64,000 nucleotides of DNA from Prunus persica. Lineage: Eukaryota; Streptophyta; Magnoliopsida; Rosales; Rosaceae. Every line of letters begins with the position of its first letter. Position 1 is the stretch's first letter. Of the stretch, positions 1 to 11,868 are shown piece by piece. The notes below the pieces were generated by a model. It made no database searches, had not been told where the DNA came from, and saw only the letters and a list, made by a program, of their open reading frames with translations. A program made the position numbers and the translations under genes. The stretch spans positions 14,157,119 to 14,221,118 of the forward strand of contig NC_034012.1 of the NCBI RefSeq assembly GCF_000346465.2. The letters are read 5' to 3'.

Positions 1-930
1 TGCCTGAAGATACACTGATCCCCTCATAGTGCTCCTGTGTGTGTGCGGTGATGTGCGTCCAGTATTCAGGGTTATGTGTACATTACACAGAGACACAGAC
101 ACACACAGACACATATTGGAAAACTTAAGAAGAGGGTTCCTCACTGATAAGAGAAGAAAGGCATTGCGTTCGGGCCCAACTCAATGCAATCATGTAATAT
201 AGGTAAACACAGTGTTTTTGAGTGCGGTGTCAGAAGAACTTAAGAAGAGGGTTCCTCTCTGATAAGAGAAGAAAGGGATTGCATTCGGGCCCAACTAAAT
301 GCAATCATGTAATATAGGTAAACACGGTGTTTTTGATAAACACTAAAGTGATTGTGATAAAAATTGAATTACAATGCAGAGTGAGGCCCCAAGGCATCCC
401 CCCTTTTTTTGCAAGAAAAAAAGGGAACCCTATATATATTATATATATTCAGAGTTGTATGTGTATTTTTTTTACATTGCTGTGTGATGCAAGATCGTAT
501 TTGTGGATGTATTGAAAAGAGAGTTTCTAATGGCCAGTAGTGTGACTTGTAATTGTCTTCCTTTGGAAGATGGTTGAAGGCAGGGAAAGGTGATGCATGT
601 ATGCGCTTATGGTATAGTGTGTATGCCACCCACATGATGAGGCCAAATATACCTTACCAAAAAGATTGGGATTGATGTGTTTTGTGACGTCATGGCCTAT
701 AAATGTGGGGATGTCAGATGTTTGCTTTTAAGTGTAATTCTGACAGAATCGTTATATTGCATGCTTTTGTAGTTTGCATGTAGGTTGAGCGTGTTGGATT
801 TTAGATTTGGTGTTAGTTTGCTTCTGTTTGGCCTAGGTCTGCACATGCAGCTTGTGTGTGTTTGTAGAGTTGACAAGAAATAGGGTGTGATTAGAAGAAA
901 CTTCAAAATGGTATGAATTACCTGTTGAAG
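1..930. other. Probable intronic or upstream sequence of the gene ending at 1967
   Basis: No coding exon could be recognised. The stretch has GT-rich sequence near 40-110, a short tandem duplication (listed separately) and AT-rich DNA. Since the exon at 1603-1967 opens with a 3' splice site and its upstream exons are not visible, this may be a long intron or the gene may begin outside the window. Nothing else is claimed. Confidence 0.3.
122..333. repeat. Two-copy tandem duplication, 115-bp period
   Basis: The block beginning AACTTAAGAAGAGGGTTCCT at 122 recurs at 237 with few substitutions, and both copies run through GGTAAACAC and GTGTTTTTGA. The spacing is 115 bp, of which about 97 bp are well conserved. 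It is noncoding. Confidence 0.85.
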
Positions 931-1180
931 CAGTGGCACTGGCCCCCCCAGTTTTTCATCTCTCCTCTAATATATCATATAATACATACAACTAGTAATA
1001 GACAATTTTTAATTTAAGTTAATGGCCCCTCTAAAATAAATTAGACATACTAAGCTAGAAATATTTAGCTCTAACACGTAACTCTTGAAAACTTATGTAT
1101 TTGACATACTTGTATTTTCTATTTCGGGCACACCACCGCCCGGCCCCCCACCCAAACCTTACAGTTCAGCTCCACCCCTT
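931..1180. mobile_element. hAT-like MITE, 250 bp
   Basis: It is flanked by a perfect 8-bp direct repeat TGTTGAAG (923-930 and 1181-1188), the target-site length of hAT elements. The left end starts CAGTGGCACTGG. The right end, read in reverse complement, starts AAGGGGTGGAGCTG, an imperfect match to the familiar CAGTGGCGGAGCC type of terminus. It has no coding capacity. A relative lies near 23070-23330, with similar internal text (TTAATGGCCCCT, TTTAGCTCTAACA). Confidence 0.8.
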
Positions 1181-1602
1181 TGTTGAAGGGTTTTGGTCGT
1201 TGGATTTAATGTTCTGCTAGTCTTTGTTGTTTCGAACTTTCAAGGAACATGGAAAAGGTGAAATTATACCTGTAACTTTGATTGAATACTTAAATCTAAA
1301 ATGCCTCTTTTATGTTATTGGAAGCTTTCTCTCTTTGTGCACATGCGTACTGTTCTCTGGGTGTGCCTTGCATGGGTCAAACATATGCAACTGGAGTATA
1401 ATTGAACTTCTATGGTTCCTTTGTAAGAGCAATCTGCTTACATACACAACAATATACAGCACATTTGTTTTTCAATTCACATGGTAGCTTTAGCCTCTAT
1501 TGAACAAGGTTTGAAAATGGTGACGAGATTTACCTCATTTAACTTGAATATCTACTTTGTCCCATATCATCCTTGTGCTTAACCTCTTTCTTTTCATTCA
1601 AG

Positions 1603-1967
1603 ATAAACGCAAAGCAAGCACAGACAACTTGATGCAGCAACCACCACTCAAAAAATTAGCTTCCGATGGCACAGGGGGAGCAATGCCAATGAACTCCATG
1701 CAAGTTGACATGCAAGGGGCTGTAGGTGGATTTTCCTCATCTGTTGGGGGTTTAAATGTTGGTTTACCATCCATGTCACACCAGTTACCAAAGGAACACA
1801 TGTCAGGAAGGGAGGTCAGTGGTCAAATGGTAAAGGGTTCTACAGTTCTTGCTCAGGCGTGGAAAGAGGAGACGGATGCAGGACATTTACTGGCATCCCT
1901 GTTTGAATATTTTGGTGAAAGTGTGTTCACCTTTATGCCCAAATCAGAGTTGTCTCTTTTCCTGTGA
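1603..1967 (+). CDS. Last exon of an unrecognised gene, probably nuclear protein
   Basis: A pyrimidine-rich tract ending CATTCAAG (AG at 1601-1602) precedes an open stretch of about 121 codons ending at TGA 1965-1967. The first codon is completed by one base from the previous exon. The peptide starts with a basic KRKAS stretch and a PPLKK motif, which could be a nuclear localisation signal. A Gly/Met/Ser-rich linker follows, then a compact hydrophobic C-terminus with KGSTVLAQAWKEETDAGHLL and a final LSLFL. Codon use and complexity look like real coding sequence. I do not recognise the family. The exon converges tail-to-tail with FtsZ1, 677 bp away. Upstream exons were not found in the window. 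The possible ATG at 1557 lies in the intron and is not used. Confidence 0.6.
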
Positions 1968-2644
1968 TTAATTTGTGGTCAGTGGTACTTATTGTTCTCA
2001 AGAACGTGTAAATCATATGTTTTACTGCTCTGATTCTTTTGTGGAAGGAAGAAGAAAATCTTGTAGGTTAAAGATCTGTCCATACCAAAACTATTTGGTT
2101 TTTACATTGGAAGTAATCTGTAGGTTCCAGTGGCTGTACTCGTATCTCAGGCCCTAACGATTAGATAAATTAAACTTACAGACCTTGCTTGGAATTTTGA
2201 TACCAGAATACAGCTAATGGCAACTTGCATACCACAATCATAACGTTAAGATTCACAAAGTTCCCATACCCCAGCAGTATGAGCATTAAGGTTCTATGCT
2301 GTCGAATGGTGCTGAATCGATGTGCTTGACAGTATAAGTTTCACCCTTGTTACTTCAAAGAAAAAAAAACACATATTTCTTCTCATGAGGAAAGGGGATT
2401 GAAACATCATGGTTTTACTTATATTTGTAGCTACTGATTTAGTCCCCTTATACAGTTTCTGGCTGAAAAATAGAATAGGAATTTAGTCACCTTATAGTCA
2501 CTAGTTGCGTTTCTTAAAAAGGTTTATTATTCGCGCTAAATCTTGACAAGGACAATGGATAAAAAGTAATGACATTTCATAAATCGGAGCTTCAATATCA
2601 TTACAAGGTAAAATGCACAAGAGACTAAAAAACAACAAACTGAT
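1968..2644. other. Shared 3' intergenic region
   Basis: Sequence between two convergent stop codons (TGA 1965-1967 and, on the minus strand, TAA 2645-2647). It should hold both 3' UTRs. It is AT-rich, and no repeat or RNA gene was seen. Confidence 0.5.
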
Positions 2645-5600
2645 TTAAAAGAAAAGCTTTCTGGGAGATGGCTTTGATGAACTGCTGGGTGGCGAGGTTG
2701 AGGACTTCAGGGGAAGGGGAATTCCCCTGCTTTCTTGACCCCCTGCTACTTTGTCCAACAGCTTTGCTGCCTTGGGGTCTGTTAGCAGTGTCTTCTGAAA
2801 CGACTGTGAAAAGCCTGTTGCAATAATAGTCACATGGATCTCTCCATTGTAGCGGTCATCCACAACAGCTCCAAATATTATGTTAGCAGCAGGATCTGCC
2901 AAACTTGTCACAACCTGAAAATTTACATTAATATGCAAACTTCATTAGACTGGAAAGGGAAAAATAAAAAACTGTCACCAGCACCAACCACAAGCAAAAA
3001 TTTACAACTTCCCCTCGTTTTAAAAAAAAAAAACACTGAGGTAGGACAATTTGCAAAACTAATTGAGGAGCATATTGAACTTATTACCTTTTCTCTTAAG
3101 ATTTTGGGGGAAAGACTGACATTTTATATCACATACACTGATGACAGTTGCATAAATACATGAAACTTTTTGAGGAAAGGAGCATCTATACAAGAACGTG
3201 CACTTCTCAATAAATTGAACGCTCTTGTTACATTTTTAAATAAACAGAAAATTATAAGGGCCTTCGAGATTAAATTATTCATAAAACACTGAAGTGTACC
3301 TGAGACACTCTGTTGACTTCCTGCAGGGTTATGTCCTTTCCTCCAGTGATATTATACACTACGCCAGTAGCTGATTGAATTGAAGATCCAATCAGAGGAG
3401 CCAAAGTCGCCTGTTCAGCTGCTTCTTCTGCACGGTTTTTGCTGGAGGAAACCCCTACTCCAAGCATTGCAGTTCCTGAGTTTTTCATAACTGCCTTTAC
3501 ATCTGCAAAATCCACATTTACCAGTCCAGGTATCTGCAAATAAAGGGAACAACACTTTAATTTATCAGAATATGGTGACTGTATGATTCAAATCCAAAAG
3601 TATACAAATAAAGCTATTCTAAAATAATTGGAATAGTTTCAGCATCTCACTCCTTTCTTATTCACAAATCATCATGTATTTAACCGATTATAATGTAACT
3701 ATTAATAGGGCAAGGCTATGCTTAATTGAATTTAGTTGTCAATAAATTAGAATTTCTGATATGTTTCAGTATCTCAAAAAAGTACTCACCGTGATTATGT
3801 CGGAAATTCCTTGCACTCCCTGACGTAAAACATCATCAGCAAGAAGGAAAGCATCCTGAAGGGGTGTCTGCTCATCAGCAATATCAAGAAGGCGATCATT
3901 GGGTATCACTATAAGAGTGTCAACATTCTTCTGCAACTTGTCAATGGCCTCGAATGCCTGACAGAAGCAAAAACAAGACAACAATTTTTAAAAATTTGGA
4001 TGACAAAGAAAGTGGCACTATGATTTAGATAATGCCGAACATTTAAAAACTTATAATTCTCTCCAATCCATAATACTGGTAAACATATAATCTTATCTAT
4101 ATGCATGTCAATGATAAACGGAAATACTGGTTTTATGTCAAAATTTGGAGCCTGCATACACATCATCCTGACGCCAATGAATGCATGTAAGAATTCTCCT
4201 CAATGCTCATAATGGATGGAAAAAACAATCAATAACTGAAAAGAGTTTAGTTAACTTTAGATAATGTAAAAGCTTTCAGTTATGATTTAGATATAGGGAA
4301 GTAGGATACGATCGTAGTTCGGCCTAAGGCCCAAAAGCACCATTAAAGAAGAACTACAGTCACATCAACTTCCATGGATTTTTAAATTGGTCAAGATGAC
4401 ATGAAGATCTTTTGATTCTGCTACCCCCTGAATCAATTATTCAACTAATGTAAATGAAAGTCTCATAGAATGATTTTAAAGAATACAACATTCAAAACAA
4501 CATAACAACAGGCTAAGAAGATGTGTATGCTAAGTAGTGAGTAATAAACTCATAATATAAATAAACTATCTAAGCATATTAGGAAAGGAAACATTTGATT
4601 TTATACAATTCAAGAGAAGTGCATCAAGTATTTACTAATAGAGATCCCTCGTATGCACTTATGAAGTTGCCAACGTAAGATATAAAAATAAGGACCAAAT
4701 TGACACCTGCCTGCAAGGATCTTTTACGCCCTTCAAAGCTGAAAGGATAGGTAACCACACCAACAGTCAAATAGCCTGCCTCTTTGGATATCTGTGCAAC
4801 AACAGGGGCAGCACCAGACCCTGTGCCTCCACCCATACCAGCTGTTATAAACACAAGATCTGAGCCCTTCAGAGCATTTGAAATGGCCTCTTTTGATTCC
4901 TCAGCTGCTTGCTCCCCCAAAAGTGGATTCCCACCGGTACCTGCATCTCTATCAAATGATTGAAATCAAAGAACCCCATAGAGTATACAACAAATTCAGA
5001 TCCGTGATACTGTAAACACCACCAGATGTAGGTGCAAATATAAAATGTGGTGCTACATAACTATATTCATACATACATCATGAATTGACATATAAATGTA
5101 CACGCCCACATAAATTATGGAGATTTCCTATATCGAAAGGAGAGTGCCCGACCTAGTCCACGAGTCAAAAGCTCTCCAATTTGAAGTGGGTACTCGGCAG
5201 CAGACTGTAATAGTGCTTGAGCATCCGTGTTTATGGCATAGAAATCAACACCCTAATGTCAAAATAAGCAACATACCATCAGTAATCAAATCATTGCAAG
5301 TAATCTTCAAGGCATTGCTAACACTACTTTCAGAAAATTCCTTTTTAGGCCTAAATTACCATGCCATGCTAAAGTTGGTTACTCAATCAAGCCAATCCAG
5401 TACCAGAAACAAATAAGAAAAAGAAAAATCAAAGTTATTTAACAACTATGAAACAGAAGTGGGTTTGTACAGTAAGGCAATTATAACACATTGCAAAAAC
5501 CCAAGAAGAGATACATGTTTAAAATACAAACAATGTACAAACTGAGATATATAAACAGCAAAATTTATGCACATTAAGAAATGGGCTTCAAACAAAATAC

Positions 5601-5936
5601 CCTATTTTCCTGTTACAGAGAGAGAAAAGTTCAAACTTTGAGCAGAGACCCAGAAAAAGTAAAAGGAAAACCCACATGTAAACCGCTGCCAATCATGCGA
5701 TTAACGGCATTGTTGCCACCGCCACCAACCCCAACCACCTTAATCTTGGCCGATTCCATGGGTGCAAATGAACAGCTTACAACTCCAAAACATCGCCGTT
5801 TCAGTGCACTTCTTCTTTTGCTACTTAGAGAAATGCATGTCCTGAAGGAAGGCACTGCCTTATGGTGGTGAAATGCTGTGGGAATTGTCGACGACGTCGT
5901 TGAGATTAGCTCGTTTGGGTTTGTCCATGTAGCCAT
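2645..5936 (-). CDS. FtsZ1: Plastid division protein FtsZ1, six exons, 420 aa
   Basis: Tubulin-like GTPase that assembles the stromal Z-ring for chloroplast division. Exons, 5' to 3' on the minus strand: 5936-5676, 5252-5153, 4940-4711, 3957-3790, 3533-3300, 2914-2645. Lengths 261, 100, 230, 168, 234 and 270 nt give 420 codons plus TAA. Residues 1-57 are Ser/Thr/Arg-rich with few acids, like a transit peptide. The mature start [20 protein letters not shown] matches plant FtsZ1. The tubulin signature GGGTGSG is at about 157-163, and the T7 loop NVDFAD, which supplies catalytic acids, at about 259-264. The C-terminal tail ends in SPRKLFF-like residues as in FtsZ1, not the FtsZ2 tail. Length is close to the Arabidopsis protein (433 aa). 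All junctions are GT-AG except intron 3. The gene looks intact. Confidence 0.96.
3958..4710 (-). other. FtsZ1 intron 3, apparent GC-AG intron
   Basis: Exon 3 ends ...TCC TTG CAG at 4711 and the intron begins GCAGGT (4710-4705). The acceptor is TTCTGTCAG and exon 4 starts GCATTCGAG at 3957. Only the GC donor at 4710-4709 preserves the frame and the conserved [12 protein letters not shown] peptide. The GT three bases further in (4706-4705) would leave the next exon out of frame. CAG|GC is the usual context of plant GC-AG introns. Confidence 0.8.
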
Positions 5937-7033
5937 CGTTTTCGTGTTTGGTTCTCTCAGTCAAGGATTTACAAATGAGTTTTGGGTTTTTAGGGTTTTA
6001 CAAAAATAGAAATGCATCGTTTTCGTTTCCGGAGTTATTTCCAGGTCACTTTATGCATAAAACAAACAAAAAAGTAAAAGAAGCAAACAACTCCACAATT
6101 TGTTGCACCAAAAACACTTTTATCTCTAATTCTTTTTGCCAAATTTTATTTTATTTTTCAAAATTCATCTTTCATTTTCTCCTTCTACTTTTTTTTTTCC
6201 TCCCTTTGAGTGCTTTAAAAATATAATAAAATTATTACTTTTGAATTATAGAATGACAAATTGAGAGTGTAACTATCATCTACCTATCTTTTAAACAAAA
6301 CTCAATTTTCAATTTACAATCCCAAGCCAACACAATCACATCCAAAACATACTTATCCAACCTTCACAACAAAGCTGAACTCAAACAACAATACTAGAGT
6401 TATAAAAAAAACAGTTTCCTCAATTCTGCCCATAATTTGGATTTTTTCACTTCTGTTTTGGTAATATAGCATTACTCGATTTCGAATATGTGGATTTTAT
6501 GAAATAATTGTTGTTTTCTTTTAAAAGGATCTTCAAATTATGTGTTGGGTATGAAATTGAGATCATTGAAAACCATGTAGGAATAAATTAAGAGGTTTTT
6601 GGTTATTGGGAATTTGGATTCTTTTTGGTCATAGGTAACTTGAAAATCTAAGATGACAATCAAAGGAGGGTAGGAAAAAAATAACAGAAGCCTAAAGCAT
6701 CATTCATAGGCTAAAGTTGGCAACACGAGTAAATCAAACTTGTCAGCTCATTCGATCTCTATAACTTATTCCATTCCAATCACATTTATACTTTTCATAC
6801 TGTCTGACAGTGAATTCTAAATGAATGAGGGTACATATAACATTTAATAGCAGGTGATGTAGGGCAACAATGCCAAACAAATTCAAAGTTGACACTCCAA
6901 CATTTACATACAAATCCAACACCAGAAGATGCTAAATAATCAATTGGACTAAAACTTGCTGTTCTCTGAAGATAATCCATAATCCGATTGGCACGTAACC
7001 AATATGGCAATCTATGCTTTTCGAAACAGAACT
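5937..7033. other. Intergenic: FtsZ1 promoter side and VHA-e 3' flank
   Basis: AT-rich region between the FtsZ1 ATG and the VHA-e stop, both on the minus strand. It should contain the FtsZ1 promoter and 5' UTR and the VHA-e 3' UTR. A T-rich tract lies at about 6125-6205. No transposon ends or RNA genes were seen. Confidence 0.5.
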
Positions 7034-9080
7034 TCACTCTCCTTCATTTAGAATAGGGACTATGAGTGGTTTCATTTGTGCAAGATATACAATTGCCCAC
7101 CTAACAACGCCAAAGAATAAAATGATGTCAGGAAGATTAAGGGTGAAAAGAAAAGGGCATTACACTAAGAAATTGTATCAAAGATTAATAATGATTAAAA
7201 ACACTCATCAATACCACATAGTAACAGATTATACAAAATAAGAAAATACATAAACTCAACAGGCACCGATTGAGTCTTTACATCTTCATATCAAGGCAGG
7301 AGAGGAAAGAAAGAAAGTTAACCTCATAGGCAATAGCACTATCAAGCACAATGACAAACTCTTCCTAAGCTATCACTGTAACAACATGACTGCCGCCACC
7401 ACATTCATGCAGTCTAACGAATCAAGGAAGGCATGGGGTTTTTTTATTTCATGTCACTTGAAACAAGAAGATTCAGTTTTTTCCTTTCTCTACCCCTTGG
7501 AACTTGGAACAAGTCCTCCACCATGATGTGACACAATGTCACTGCTGGGGGTGGATTGGCTGTTGCAATGAGTCAAATGACTATATGGGCTAAGCTCTAT
7601 AGGCCTCCGAGGAGGAGGATTTTCAATGTGAAGCATATAACATACACATTGTTTTTCCAAACGCTTCGTTAAATATTAAGGGTGAGAACAAAATGGAAAT
7701 AATCCAATAATTGAGCATAACTGCTTGTTTCGGGCCATACGCCCTTTTCTTGCACTCAAACAGGGATGTATAAAGCACAGCGTAGATGCAAGACAGCAAA
7801 AATGTAGTCCAAAGATGCACACTACAAATTTATATAGGACGTTAAGATGCACAAGTACAAATTTATATAGGACGTTTGGCACAAATTTATGTTCCACTAC
7901 CTATTGATTAATGAAAAACCTTCTTAATACCGATGAAAGAAAAAAGAGATACAATATACATCTTGCACAAAAACTTACATCATCCAGCAGCAGATTGTTG
8001 CTGTAATAACCAATGTTAGATGGAACCTGCATAAAAATATAAAGGTCAGTATTTTGCACAAGAAAAGCATGAGTTTAGATAAATAAGGAAGCAAAAAGAA
8101 GTATTAACAAGGAGAAAAGTATCAATACGTTCAAGACAAAATAACCAAATCAAACCACATATTTTCTCAAACCACTCTTAGACGCTGAACAATAAACTTT
8201 CACGAACTGATATTCTGAATTATCACATTCGTAAGCAGACATAACATACAAGATCAACTAGAAACTGTGAAAGCAAATATATTAAGCTGAATTTGTTATT
8301 TTCACAAAACAAAATAAGACTACGTATTTTTATAAATTCAATCATATTCAACAAAACAAAATGTCTTAACAAAGAACTAAGAATTGAACAATTCGAGGCC
8401 AAGGGCCTTGAAAGCCCCCTCGCCAGTGGCTTATAGATGGCCCCAGGTGGAATGAAGGTTTCGAGTTACATCTACACATGAATGGGTTGGAATCTACAAT
8501 CGAGAGTCTTAGTACACACAGATAAACCATTTAATTGTAACATAGAGCAAACGAACCAACTAACCAAATTCACCCAGTTTCCACACAAGTTCCCCAGTAT
8601 AAAAAAGCTCTTTACATTACAAGAAGTGCATAATTCACCAAAGTCATAAATAAGCATAAATGAGCAGTTATTCAACCAATTAACTTGTAACAAAGCATAA
8701 ACGCGTCCCCTAATACTGCAACTAATTCAATAGCGAAATCCCTAATCATATGTATGATTGAACAACATCTAAGCATATTGACATGAATCAAATCCTAAGC
8801 CCCCCAATACCAAATATTTCTTAAATTGTAAGACTAGTGTGATCTTAAAATTAACAAATTCAGCAGCTAAACACATATTGTACATAAAGAAAAAGACCCA
8901 ACATATTTAAGAGCTACAACCAAAAACAATAAAAGAAGAAATGAGAAAGAAAACAGTGAAATTGGATAATGGGGAAACGTACAAATTAGTAGAAGGTCCT
9001 CGGTTGCAGCAAATTCTGGTACACAGAGAAGCAATGATCCCAATCACAAGGAAAATTAAGGTCGTTACCAAAAACCCCAT
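7034..9080 (-). CDS. VHA-e: V-type proton ATPase subunit e, three exons, 70 aa
   Basis: Small membrane subunit of the V0 sector of the vacuolar proton pump. Exons, 5' to 3': 9080-8983, 8026-7979, 7100-7034. That is 98, 48 and 67 nt, or 70 codons plus TGA at 7036-7034. Donors are GTACGT and GTAAGT; acceptors are ATGCAG and GTTAG. The protein starts [20 protein letters not shown], a first membrane helix, followed by [17 protein letters not shown] second helix ([20 protein letters not shown]) and the tail [13 protein letters not shown] follow. This matches plant subunit e along its whole length, including size. An in-frame ATG 10 codons upstream (9110-9108) exists, but the family begins at MGFLV. 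The gene lies on the same strand as FtsZ1, 1.1 kb upstream of it. Intron 2 holds a short AT-rich repeat near 7815-7890. Confidence 0.95.
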
Positions 9081-9775
9081 GTTGGATTTCTCTTCGATCT
9101 CGATGCACACAACCAGAAAAGTTCAATTTCTACAGTAGAAAAGAGAAACAAAAAGGAAATTGAATGCGATTTAGGATTTGAAATTTTGAATAATTTAATT
9201 TAGCTAGATCAGAAAAAATAAAGGGCAAATAATTCAGAATGAAACAAGAAATGGAAACCCTACCGGCCTGTTTGGCTGCCGAGAAAGTGTGGGAAAAGAA
9301 ATTAAAAGAAACGAAAAATATTTGGGGATCTTACACTCGATTTTGGAACGCCGGGTCGTGGGTCCATCCGAAGGATAGAGGCTTTTTTGTTAATTCAAAA
9401 GAAAACACACTCGGACCCAAGATTTAACCCAATATACTTTTGGGCCAAAAAGTGCACAACTCTATTTCAAATGAGCTTATTAACGTTTAGTTTTTATTTA
9501 TGAAGCCCATGGTCCAAAGTTTGTTGGGAAGCCCAACCTGAATGGACCTTCGACAACGAGGAGTCTGCGTTGAGCTTCATAAGGTGTATTGAAGGGTTCA
9601 ATCCAACCGTCTAATAATATAAAGAAATTATTGAACTTTAAACATTTTCATTAATCAAAGGGCTATTAAGAACCCAAAGGCAAATATAATGGTTTACGTG
9701 GGTGGGTATGGAACTTGTGTGTATTCTTTGACCTTATCAATCTTATTAATGAGTGTTGGTTGGTGGGGTCCCGAT
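9081..9775. other. Intergenic: VHA-e promoter side up to the first duplicated block
   Basis: Holds the VHA-e 5' UTR and promoter on the minus strand, then sequence of no recognised origin. The short ORF at 9239-9427 shows no domain. The GRP-unit homology starts at about 9776. Confidence 0.4.
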
Positions 9776-10942
9776 TTGCATATCAATTATTAGGTAAATT
9801 ACTTTGAAAAAGCACAAACCGTCAAAGTTTGTGGACATGAGAGATAGATACTGTGGCTCTGGATTGTCAACAATGACAGTGTGAACGACTTTTCTTCATG
9901 GTGTGCTTTAGCTACATCTTCTACCCTTCTGCGTTGGTCACATTCATGTAATTTTGTACACGAAGCAACTTACCACAAAGGCTATCAAAACTTTAATAAC
10001 TGTGGACCAGAAGGAAGCAATATATAGGTCCTACTACCTGTGCATTTTTGCTTGACTAATACAATTAGTGTAAATGTCCTTTTACTATATAATTAGGTAT
10101 ATCCAATACAAAATAAATCTTTAATCTTGAACATATTTATACATGATATACGGATTCTATGACTCACAAAGAAAACCTACGGATACATTTGTGTTTATCT
10201 TTTGTAATTCCATTTACTTTTCATAAGAATTTGTTTGAAACAACTTATATATAAAAACTACCCTTGTTTTTAGATGATTATTGCGGTAGGATGAAATCAA
10301 CAAAATAGACAAACATGGTATTTCAAGAAAAGACTATAATAACAACTATCTAATTGAATAATGATCAAATGATTTCGGATCCAAGTGATTGTCACATAGA
10401 TGATCTTTGAAGAAATATCTAAAAACTAGATGGTATCGGATTATTGAAATGCATGGTGAGTCTTATAAGGGTGTCCTTCAAATAAGTTTATTTGAGAAAT
10501 CCCTCAACTAAAGCCATATCAGTCTCCTTCTAACAGTATATATATACACACCACACCTTTTGTGAAAATCTAAAAATGCTAAATTAGGAATGAAAACTGA
10601 CAGTTAAATAACTCTCGTGATCACTCTACAAGATTGTGACCTGAATGATGAATCAGCAGCTTAAGTTTCACCCCATTTGCCACATACCTTGAAAGTATCC
10701 CACCCAATTAATCACACAAAAACAACTTCTTTTGACTTGATCACACAAGACAACTTAGCTAGCTTTTGCCGTCCCCGTCCCGCTTGTAATAAAAGCTTAC
10801 TTAATATGTAGTCCCATCAACCCATACCACCAAAGTAGGGGTTGAATTTGGCGCTCTTTAGCCTTTAATCACCACAAGAGTCACAAATTCTTCTCTTCTC
10901 TCTCCTTATCTTTCCAACCCTACTGGTATCTCAGAAAAGGTC

Positions 10943-10950
10943 TATAAATA
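10943..10950 (+). promoter_or_regulatory. TATA box of GRP copy A
   Basis: TATAAATA sits 96 bp upstream of the ATG. The same box in the same context (TCTATAAATAGG) recurs in copies B, D and E. Confidence 0.7.
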
Positions 10951-11038
10951 GGGAGAACCAAGCCACAATATACTCACTCAGCAATCGTCTTTTGTATACT
11001 TTCATATATACATTATCGTGCTTGTTGTTAAGCAAAAC

Positions 11039-11536
11039 ATGGCATCCTCAAAGGCTTTTCTTCTTCTTGGTCTTGTCTTTGTTGTTCTCCTCATCTCCTT
11101 TGAGGTCTCAGCTATTCCAACTCGTGAGTTTCTCACTTTCTTAACTAAATTAGTAATTGTATCTTTCTTTCCAGTAATGATTTGTGAATTTATGCATATT
11201 TTAATTAAGGTGCACTGGTCGTGAAAATGATTATGCTTCGAACTCTTTTTCTGCATGTAGGATTAGTGGTTGTTGCACTTGCATGGCTTAATTTGCACCT
11301 TATTAAATACAAACCGATCTATGATTGTTATAAGTTATGTATATTGTTTTTGCTTTATATATAAAGTTTTTGTTTGTTCTCTCAGAGTCGGAGAAGAGTA
11401 CAGTCAACGGTGATGGCCACTGATATGGAGGTTATGGCCACGGACATGGAGGGTATGGCACGGACATGGAGGATATGGCCACGGCCACCGCGGCAAAGGG
11501 GGACCTGGTGTTGCTGAGACGAAAATCAAGAATTAG
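11039..11536 (+). pseudogene. GRP copy A: secreted Gly/His-rich protein gene with nonsense codon
   Basis: Exon 1 (11039-11123) encodes MASSKAFLLLGLVFVVLLIS and the rest of a signal peptide ending EVSAIPT. The donor is C|GTGAGT. Exon 2 starts at 11386 after CTCTCAG. Reading on, it gives QSEKSTVNGDGH and then TGA at 11421-11423, so only 40 aa are made. The repeat region continues at DNA level (GGTTATGGCCACGGACATGG) but also lacks one C, at the GGGTATGGCACGG unit near 11455-11462, compared with copy D. The repeat tract is much shorter than in D. The C-terminal GAAETKIKN-like homology and stop are at about 11534-11536. The promoter and TATA box look intact, so it may still be transcribed. Loss of function is inferred from the stop. 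Confidence 0.8.
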
Positions 11537-11822
11537 ATAACCTGTTAGTTTCTGTAACGACCCGGTCCTAAATAAATGTTTAATTATTAATTAAACATGA
11601 TAAAAGACCATTTGCCCCTAGAATATTTTATTAGGTTTAAAGTTGACTTTTTGACTGAGAAGAGATTTGAGAATTCCTACTGTACTGGTGCGTAGGGCAT
11701 GGCGAGATGAGTTCATAGACACGTGGTGGGTTTGAATCGGAGTTGTAACAAGAGAGATACGATCAAAATACCCTCAGTGGCATAACTATAATTTTGGAGA
11801 AAAGGGTTTGATAAAAATTTGG

Positions 11823-11825
<3 letters not shown>

Positions 11826-11867
<42 letters not shown>
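11826..11867. repeat. (CT)n microsatellite
   Basis: About 20 CT units inside L1 copy 1. A CT tract occupies the same relative place in copy 2 (about 32008-32049). Confidence 0.9.

Positions 11868-11868
<1 letters not shown>

Noticed and set aside
5117..5871. Plus-strand ORFs at 5117-5416 and 5581-5871
   Set aside because: They are antisense shadows of FtsZ1 exons 2 and 1 plus intron sequence.
8907..9110. 67-codon ORF with extra N-terminus [10 protein letters not shown] as the VHA-e protein
   Set aside because: Subunit e starts at MGFLV and the ORF end runs into intron 1. Splicing to 8026 and 7100 gives the exact family length.
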